Shown here: positions 55,987 through 64,000 of the stretch, one piece after another
How the letters are laid out: each line of letters opens with the position of its first letter
How positions within the stretch are numbered: the stretch's first letter is position 1
NCBI GenBank assembly: GCA_951804985.1
Contig: OX638130.1
Coordinates: 38,454,751-38,518,750 of the forward strand
Direction: 5' to 3'
Length of the DNA stretch: 64,000 nt
Source of the DNA: Dryomyza anilis
Lineage: Eukaryota; Arthropoda; Insecta; Diptera; Dryomyzidae
Notes under the pieces: generated by a model
Seen by the model: only the letters and a program-made list of their open reading frames with translations
Database searches by the model: none
Told to the model about the DNA's origin: nothing
Program-made: the position numbers and the translations under genes

Positions 55987-58298
55987 GAAAACAATAAAAT
56001 TTGATAGATATATTTTGCAGCAGTGAAATTTACAACAAAAACAACAAGAACCCACGCACTCCCTCCAAGAGGAATGCTTTCAACAAAATGCTTTTAGAAA
56101 AGAAAAACAAATCAAGTGGTATTGATTTGTTTTTCGCCGCTTAATGCAGACCCTGTCAATGCCTTTAGGAAAATTATTTGAGATGTTTGAATAAAGTTCG
56201 AGCATAACTACAAACAAATCTAGATTTGATGTTCCATAAAACGTTTTTATATCAGTTAAAAGCAATCTGGCAATAAATTTCAATATTGAAATTATCATTT
56301 TAACTTACAGATTTACATCGATTAACGTTAACTAATAGTTAAATGTTTTATGCAGCCGCTCGCAAATAATGTAATTATAAAACCACATGTATTTCTCAAA
56401 ACTAAATTAAATTTAAATTTGTATAAAATGTACTGTATTTTCTTTCATAGGTTATTTATAAGGTTTGCATAGGGAAAACATTTTAATGCTCGGGCTCTGA
56501 CAAGGCAATGGTTGGGTAAATAATGAAATGGGGAATTACCCGATTAGTGCATGATCATGGCCTGAGGTGAGTACATGATAAGGGCACTGCGTTACAAGGA
56601 CATCATGCCCCCGATTTGTTTCCTCGTTTAGGCCTCGTCATAACCCGATCATCTCAAATAATGGCATGATCAGTTCATGAGCATGGCCCTACCCAAATGT
56701 CTACCAATTTAAAGAGTATAATAAAACTAAGGTTTAAATTAGCATTAAAAAACTGCACATTGGTCTAAAAAGCTATCCTAGTAATCCAAAATTTTTGTTT
56801 TTTTAAAGTTACAAACAATGTAAGTGGATTTTCTTATAGTTAATATGATGAATCTCAAATATGGTATAAAATAATGATAAAATTTCTATTAATTGAGAAG
56901 TTGCCATTTAAATTTTATTAATTATACTATTTATATATACCAGTTATTAGTAGTATGTTTTTTTTTTGAAATTTTTAAATATATTTGACTGATACTAAAT
57001 TTTGCCAAATTTTGGCAAAATCTTGAGTTGATGCAATTTTTGCATTCTTGGCATTTGGTTATTTCTTCAATGCACATAATTCTTATTGTGTTCATTGGAA
57101 AAGGAAATACTTTAGCGATTTGAAATATAGAATCTGCAGAGAAATATCGCTGATAAATGGGCTTGGCTGCCTCTAAAACAGCTGTACGATCTGCCACTCA
57201 ATGCATTTTGCCAATTGTTTGTTGTTTTTTTTTTTTGGCACGAAACATCCAATTTGTACCTACTGGACCTTGAGCACGTTAAAACTATATCTTAAAATAA
57301 TCAACACAGGTCGTAAAACAAATACAATTAATTGTTAACGCAGTTCACGGCGTTTAAAATCTAAAGGAATTTTTATATTTTTCAAAATAATAAAAATCCA
57401 ATTTTTTATACAAAGTGCAGCTCACGTATTTGATTCTGTGTAGCCTATCGTAGCAAATTGCTGCGCGCTTTAGTTTATGCAATTTTTGCATTATTTGTTT
57501 GCATTTGTTATTTATTTTGTTACTCATTCAAAAATTTTGAATGACAAATAAATTTTAGTTATATAGGAAGTATGGTGAATTTTAAAAACAGCTTTTTTTT
57601 ATTTAAAATAGATTTTTTCTCATAATACATTTTGTATTTGAATAAAAAATTTATTAAGATTTCATGTTAAATATATTTGTTCAAAGAACAACTAACACGC
57701 CTAGCCTAAAACACTTTGAACCCAAAAGTCGTTAAGAATATGTTTCGGACATCTCCCCCGAGTATTTTAAGACTAATATAAAAAAAAATCATAGGCAGGT
57801 TTTTAAAAATATCGCGGTTTTAATTTTTTTTTGTGCAGTTTTTTGAAAATAACTTTTTTCTTTTTATTTTTGCTCAAACTATTAACTATAAACTATTTTG
57901 CTCAAACTATTAAATTTCACATAATTTGTCCACCGTTATGGGTCATAATTAGTGGTAACAAGTGCGAAAATATAGATTTTTTCAAAAATAGTCCTTTTTT
58001 GAGCATTATATCCATAAATACTATTAAATAGTCTATACACTGATTAACGTGCATAAATGTATGTACCAAACAAACTAAACCCCAATCCGCTGACTTTAAT
58101 AGTTGAAAAGATATTCCAAATCAAAACAAAATTTCCTTGAAAATTTGGTCAAAAAAACGTTCAACTTTTAGTAAACCTTAACTAATTAAATTTTAACTAA
58201 TCAATTTGCAAATTTGAGAAACATTTCCTAAAAGTAGACTTTATTATTAATTATATACTGCAAGTTATTATACTATTTGTACTTTTTGTAACACAATT
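55987..58298. other. AT-rich spacer
   Basis: No gene is supported. At 56490-56700 a GC-richer stretch with several ATGATCATG/CATGATCA palindromes is of unknown origin. Confidence 0.45.
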
Positions 58299-59243
58299 TA
58301 TATTTATTTAATTTACAAATAACAAAATTATTACCGACGCGAACACGTTTTTTCAACGAAGAACAAAAGACACGTACGCAGAAAATACCTATCACCGAGT
58401 GCTCAACGAGTGCCAACTTCGTATACAAGACGAATGCTGCAAGAAAACACTTATTTGAATCGAATTTCTTTATTGTTTGTTTTTAAACATCAATATGTTC
58501 AAACGGCAAAAGATGGCGTAGGTAGAAAATGCTGCACAACGTTGCCAACTTCGTCAGTCGATAAATTATAGAATTAAGACGAGCGTTACGCACATACGTT
58601 GTATTAAGATTTTGATTAGCATTTTCTGTGTTTCGAAACATAGTTTTAACCAAGAAAATTTCCAAAAAATACTTTTTTTAAATGCAATTAAAATTTTATT
58701 TTGATATTGTAACATATTTATGGTAAATTTGTGAGGTTCTGCTGGACAATAAAATAATGTTTACACGTGAACAAAAATAAATTAAATTTCGATTACATTT
58801 TAATTAAACTTAATTCCTAATACATGTCTGGTAATTTCGTATTACTTTTTAATTACATTCAAACATATTCAAACACATCTTTTCTGTCCGTGTACCTACG
58901 CCATCTTTTGCCAAAGAATAAATTGTATTTAAATAAATGTATTTCTGCAACATTCTTCTTGTATACGAAGTTGGCTCTCGTTGAGCAGAATTTTCTACCT
59001 ACGTCTATTTTGTCGTCGTTTGAAGTATGTATTGGGTCATTTTAAACATACTGATGTTTGAAACAAACATGAAATTAATTCAAATGTAAATAAATGTATT
59101 CTTGCAGCACTCTTCTTGTATACAAAGTTTACACTAGGTGACCGACATTTTCTGCGTCGACATTTTCTACGTCTTTTGTTGTTCGTTGATAAAACATGTT
59201 CGTATCGATAATAATTTTGTCATTTGTAAATTAAATAAATATA
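58299..59243. mobile_element. 945-bp foldback-like element with arms of about 145 bp
   Basis: The left arm 58299-58445 (TATTTATTTAATTTACAAAT; CAACTTCGTATACAAGACGA) is inverted relative to the right arm (about 59095-59243). A second inverted pair lies inside: GCAAAAGATGGCGTAGGTAG (58506) against CCTACGCCATCTTTTGCC (58897), plus internal copies of ACTTCGTATACAAG. This multi-layer inverted structure is typical of foldback or composite MITEs. It has no ORF of note. Confidence 0.8.
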
Positions 59244-59969
59244 CAAAAACTAAAAAACTAATATGAAAAAAAAACACAAATAAAAAATCTGTGTATCGAT
59301 TTTCAAACAGAATTCGGCATGTTTTTTTTTACAAAAGCCTTGCCAACGATATGTGCTGTACTGATATTAGCTGTAACTGTACCAAATACATAGCTTGTCT
59401 GGTTTAGCGTCTGCTGGTGCAATTGTGCATTCATTGATGCTGTCATTTTTACTTTTAGATTTAAACCAATTATTTATTTATGCATTAAAAAATTTGTATA
59501 TGAACTCAAATATTATAAATTCCCACTGCGCATGTTTAAAATTTTTTAATAAAAATAAATAAAAAAAAAAAAAATATTTTATTTTCAGGATTTATTTCCA
59601 AAAATATTTAAATATGTTTTTCTGCAACTTTTAAACTAAAACAACTGATATGTTTCTCTGGAAACATATTTATATTCAGGTCGTTCAAAATCATGTTTTA
59701 TTTTGAACATATTTATGTTTTTGTTCAAATATTTATTTTGTTTGGATGTAGTTATTATTATGTTTCCATTAGAACATACGCCATTTTAAGGGGCAACATT
59801 TAAATGTTTCCGTGATATTATAATGTAAGTTCATGTGAGCTCATTACATTACTGTTCAAGTCTCAATACAACCCTGTTTACAAATGAATTATCAGTCAAT
59901 TATATATTATGTTTACATAAAATTCCAAACATACATGTTAACTCCAGCAAAATTATGTTTGGGAGAGCC
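59244..59969. other. AT-rich spacer
   Basis: Many AAACATAT/ATATGTTT motifs occur at 59590-59810, and a poly-A is near 59560. Nothing recognised. Confidence 0.45.
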
Positions 59970-60712
59970 TTTTTATACCCTACACTAAGAGTGAAAGGGT
60001 ATATTCAGTTTGGTACGCCGTTTGTAACACCCAGAAGAAAGCATCTCCGGTATGGAAAAGTATATATATTCTTGATCAGCATGACCTCCTGAGTCGATTT
60101 AGCGATGTCTGTCTGTCCGTCTGTCTGTCTGTCTGTCCGTCTGTCTGTCCGTCTGTCTGTCTGTTGAAATCCCTAAGACTTTTAAAATTGAAGAGCTAGA
60201 TAAATGAAACTTATAACTTAGATTACTAATATACCTACGCTGTATGTGCGAAAAAATTGGCGAGATCGGTCCATGGTGACCTATGATCCGACCACTTATG
60301 TTGAAATACCACATATAAAATGTACATATAAAGATCAATTTTTATGTATACGTGCTTAGGTAAACTTTGTTGGTCAAATATATATTGACATCATGCTCAA
60401 ATACATGATAATAATGTTTTCCGGCGAAAAGACTTGTGGTTCACAAAAAAAAAAATCGAAATTCGGTACACGTACCCATTTGTAAATATGGGTATCAAAT
60501 GAATGGAAATTCTTCAGCGATTGAATGTTTGTAGTTATTTTCAGGATTCGTATACCCTGATGACCTATATATCACTTTGAATGGTAACCACACATATGTG
60601 TAGGGTATTTATAGTCGGCTTAGACCGACTATAATTTTGATAATCCTAACTATCATAATTACACCTACTTTAAAATTTCCCATGTGATCTAACCTTCCCA
60701 ACTGGTTTTATT
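59970..60712 (+). mobile_element. DINE-like repeat, second subfamily, copy E
   Basis: It starts TATACCCTACACTAAGAGTG, has the TATATATATTCTTGATCAGC core and an unusually long CTGTCTGTCCGT microsatellite (60108-60165), then a GGCTTAGACCGACTATAA palindrome near 60616. It ends AACCTTCCCAACTGG. Confidence 0.85.
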
Positions 60713-60890
60713 TCGAAAAACCGGTTAAACCTGTTTAAAAATTAAAACCCGAAAACGGTTTCGGTTTTTTTTTTAAAGCCACAAACCGAAAACCATTTTA
60801 TGAAGTGACGGTCTTTTGACATCAATAGATTTAACGATTAACTGGCTCATATGAAATGATTGGCACTGTACTTTTTCTGTGTCCTGATTC
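60713..60890. repeat. AACCG/CGGTT-rich fragment of the hAT-like family
   Basis: AAAACCGGTTAAACC and GAAAACGGTTTCGG resemble the subterminal motifs of the element at 61366-63383, without an end sequence. Confidence 0.55.
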
Positions 60891-61061
60891 TTAGATGAAA
60901 GTGCAGCAACTTCGACTTTAAAATCATGATCCGTGAGATAGAGGCCCTGTGTCTCTAATTATTCTATTAGGCGCTTCTGCAGCTCTACTTTCATACCAAT
61001 ATGACCATTCGACAGCTCCTTATTTAGCTGGACGACTTTATGTTGTTCGAATTTACCAAAA

Positions 61062-61079
61062 TCACACTTCTGACACCAA
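61062..61079 (-). other. Primer-binding site, Leu type
   Basis: The minus strand reads TTGGTGTCAGAAGTGTGA immediately after the LTR end. TGGTGTCAGAAGTG is the complement I associate with a tRNA-Leu 3' end in fly LTR elements such as mdg3. Confidence 0.7.
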
Positions 61080-61365
61080 TGTTAAGAAAATTCAGTCTAC
61101 GGAAAAGTGTTCTACAAGTTCGTATCTCTAGATTGTGTACAAAATAAAAGCACTCTTATGTTTGGTTTAAATTACAACAATTAACTTTATAATTTCAATT
61201 TAACTAACAACTTTACTAGTTATAAATTCCAACGACTGCATCAAGTCCACAACTTGACATTGATCACACTCGAGATGCACTCGACCACTTTCCAATCAGT
61301 ACTGAAGTGCTGGGCCTCAGCGGCGTTATGCTATTTGAATCTCATTCGCACTCATGTGTTTTAAT

Positions 61366-63383
61366 CAAGGATTGAAACCTAAACGAATAACGGTTTCGAT
61401 TTCGGTTTCGGTTTTTTCCGCGTTTCGGTTACGGTTTCGGTTTTAAGTTTTTATAACGAAACGGTTTCGGTATACCTACCGGTTCCATGTTACGGTTTCG
61501 GTTTTGATTTCGGTTTTTGTATAAATTTTCTATTTTTCATATTTTTCAAATAACTTAACATTGTAGTGCAAAGTTATATTCAAATTATGATATTGGGGTA
61601 AAGTGGGAAACGTAATTTAAACAATGTTTGTTGTTATTTTAGTTAAAATATTGTGTTTTATTAATTATTTTATTGATTACGTCAAGAAAAAATTTTAATT
61701 TAAAATTTCGTGACCACACACCAATGAAAAGCAACTTTCTGACATAACCTGAGATATGATCTTAATTGCAAAGAAGAATAATTTTGTACAATGTCCAACC
61801 ATAAAAGCTAAAGAAATTAAATATCAACAATTCAGTGAACTGCAATATATGTAAAATAGTGATTATCATTTGCAAGAGCAAGGCAAGAAATGGTAATCTT
61901 GTTCTTACACGCTGAGTCTTGCTCTTGCATAGGTACATATGATCTTGTTTTTACAATACCTTTCTTGCTCTTGCTTGCAAGAATCTTGCAAAATTTCACT
62001 TTTTAAATTTTAAATAAAAGATCGAAGACAAATATCTTAAACTGCATATTAATTACGAAAACCAATAGAATTTGAACACTAATTGTACTCATTTTCCATA
62101 TTTTCAATACCTTCAACAAAAAATAAATTATTTTACTAACAAAAAAATTTGAATTATATTTTAACAAGAATAAACTAATAAAATATAATTGTGTACATCA
62201 AGTGATGTTGACAAGACAATTCAAAATCTCAAGGCCATAATAAAATGAACATAATATGTTCAATGTATATTATACATTCATAATAAATATATGAAATATT
62301 TCGTATAGGCATATTTCTGTTTTTGTCAGTGATTAAAAAAAATCCGTATGCTACACGCACCGTATGTAAAGATAACACTAATAATATCTTGCAGGGTAAC
62401 ATTTTTTTTGCGACTTAAACGCAAACGCTACAAAGCGAACACTAACAGATAGAAGAGAACACAACAATAACGAATTACGATTCGTATATACACACTTTCA
62501 CAACGACAACTCTTTGTTGCTATCCGGTATCATCGCATGGCAACAAACAGACGCATGACAACAGACAGACGCATGACAACGGACAGACGCATGATAGCAG
62601 ACAGTCGCATGACACCGCACTTCATGTATGTATCTAGTACAGTTATCTAGTTGGCAACAACAACAAGTTTTCTTTGTGGTACAAAAAAAGTCCCGCCAAA
62701 AATTATATCAAAAGCTTGGATGCTGCTTTATTGTCATGGTGCTTTATTTGCATTTCTGTTGTGGTTGCACTTTCAAACGAATCAGCGGATTTGTGAAAAA
62801 GAAAAACACAAAAAGCAATATATAAGCTAAATGAGGTACACTGTGAAAATGTTCATATATTATTATTATTTTTTTTTGTTTGTTTTATAAGTTGAATAAA
62901 ATAATGCACATAGAACTTGATTTAAGAAAACTTCATGATTTTACAATTAACAAAAAAACTATGTATAAAAATAAAACAAAAATAATAATGTGCATATGTA
63001 CAATCGAACTAGCGTAGCGAAGAGAAGCGAAAAAACATTGTTTTGTCTATTTTATCTTATTGAAGCGACTTTTGAAGCTATTTACCGCTACAAAAGTGCT
63101 TCATAGACCTTATTTTTAAGAGGCTATATTCTATAGCATTGAAAAAATTTTGGGAACTTAAAATTTTATTAAATTCTATATAAAATAAAATGTGTTTTTC
63201 TGTTTCTATTTGTAGGTACTTTACAAAAACCGTTTTAAACCGGTATAAAACCGAAACCTTTTATATCGGTTTTGGATATCGGTTTATTTCTGATTTTCGT
63301 ATAACGGTTTCGGTTACGGTTTCGGTTTTAAAAATGTAACGGTTTTAAACGGATATCGGTTTCAGTTACGGTTTCAATCCTTG
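61366..63383. mobile_element. 2018-bp hAT-like element, TSD GTTTTAAT
   Basis: CAAGGATTGAAACC at the left and the inverted GGTTTCAATCCTTG at the right are flanked by a perfect 8-bp duplication GTTTTAAT (61358-61365 and 63384-63391). Dense CGGTTT/AAACCG motifs line both ends. The interior contains CTTGCTCTTGC repeats (61870-61995), a minisatellite (62533-62617) and no recognisable transposase. The LTR copy at about 3225 shows the unoccupied target. Fragments of the family lie at 18991-19135 and about 60713-60890. Confidence 0.93.
62533..62617 (+). repeat. GCATGACAACAGACAGAC minisatellite
   Basis: About five imperfect units of CGCATGACAACAGACAGA (18-19 bp) lie inside the hAT-like element. Confidence 0.9.
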
Positions 63384-63446
63384 GTTTTAATGCGCTGATT
63401 TTCCATCTCTTTCTCCCAGTAGAGCAAATTACCTCTTTTCGTAACA

Positions 63447-64000
63447 ATATATACATATAATGTCCACACATACCTTCTTGTCTTAAATTTAATATATAAT
63501 TTTTAGTTTTCCAAATGTAAAAATAGAGATATAAAATGATAGTAAATATTATCATTAAATAATAATTTTATCATTTACAGTTTTATTAAAAATAACAGCA
63601 TCCATTTTATAAAGCGATTTTAAATATGCCAGGAGTAACAATAAACATATGCGGCACATATACGAATTATTTTAAAATTAATTTTGTTGTTTAAACTCAT
63701 GAAATAATATTTCCAATTTATCTTCTCCACATTAAAATTAATATTCATATGAACAAATAATATAAACAAATAAATAAAATAGTAAATTGTAATGCTATTT
63801 CCCAATATTAGACATATTTATTGCTAGGTGCAAAAGAAAATTAATAGATGTTTAATATTGCGAGCTTTGATAAAATAATAGAGGCATATTTTTAAGACAA
63901 AATCTAATGCTAAAAATTATGCCGTCCAGCCGTCCCGACTTAAACGCACATTTGAGCACTTGAAATGGGAAGCTAATAATTTTATAAACTATTATGCACA
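63447..64000. other. AT-rich spacer to the window end
   Basis: No gene, TIR or LTR is recognised. Short open frames (for example 63620-63805 minus) are of A/T composition only. Confidence 0.45.

Larger units (their letters stand above)
60890..63446 (-). mobile_element. Truncated Ty3/gypsy-like LTR element, LTR split by a hAT-like insertion
   Basis: On the minus strand an LTR of about 341 bp begins TGTTACG (63446), is interrupted by the 2018-bp element, and ends TTAACA at 61080. A PBS (61079-61062) follows and then a gag start to about 60890. The start contains FEQHKVVQLNKELSN and VELQKRLIE, resembling a SAP-type DNA-binding motif. The rest is lost. An LTR relative is at 3118-3562. Confidence 0.8.

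Overview
This window looks like a repeat-dense, AT-rich intergenic or heterochromatic segment of a dipteran genome. A higher (schizophoran) fly is most likely. The evidence is DINE-1/INE-1-like repeats with the fly-typical TATATATTCTTGATCAGCAT core, an I/LOA-type LINE with RNase H, BEL/Pao elements, errantivirus (insect Ty3/gypsy) gag and env remnants, Tc1, and hAT-, piggyBac- and MITE-like elements. I found no host protein-coding gene, rRNA, functional tRNA or CRISPR array that I can support. Nearly every coding-looking stretch is a transposable element (TE) relic broken by stops, frameshifts or deletions. The species cannot be named from the sequence alone.

Layout. 1-7 kb: a TA-filled perfect palindrome (1-480); a TE copy that received a tRNA-SINE and a DINE-like element (1165-2870); an LTR remnant (about 3118-3562); a 1.1-kb TATATATAGA array (4857-5958). 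6.6-13.7 kb: a DINE-like repeat split by ATCACACG-rich repeats that enclose a degenerate I/LOA LINE (about 7575-13075). 13.7-25.3 kb: TIR elements and MITEs, a Tc1-like element inserted into a 39-bp minisatellite (18712-22529), a SINE with an 11-bp target-site duplication (TSD), and a TTAA-flanked MITE. 25.3-35.7 kb: an LTR-bounded minus-strand BEL/Pao element with TSD AATAC, expanded by a nested insect-retrovirus remnant and a SINE. 36.8-39.2 kb: a TIR element with a hAT-like element (TSD CCCTAGAG) inside it. 41-45 kb: errantivirus gag, a TIR element and an RTE-like LINE fragment. 45.3-49.2 kb: a second BEL/Pao element (TSD CTTGT), internally deleted, with a 66-bp tandem-repeat leader. 49-61 kb: another RTE-like fragment, DINE-like copies and MITEs. 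60.7-63.4 kb: a truncated LTR element with a Leu-type PBS, whose LTR is split by a 2018-bp hAT-like element (TSD GTTTTAAT).

The elements do not work together as a pathway; their nesting gives a relative history. Several insertions can be checked inside the window because a paralogous copy preserves the empty site: SINE and DINE in 1165-2870 against 13955-14608, and the hAT-like element in the 61-63 kb LTR against the 3.1-3.5 kb LTR. The most interesting signals are an active-looking SINE family with two sub-types, the 66-bp repeats with tRNA A-box-like motifs beside the BEL primer site, the seeding of huge TA-type microsatellites at TE ends, and recurrent exact tandem duplications inside unrelated TE coding regions.
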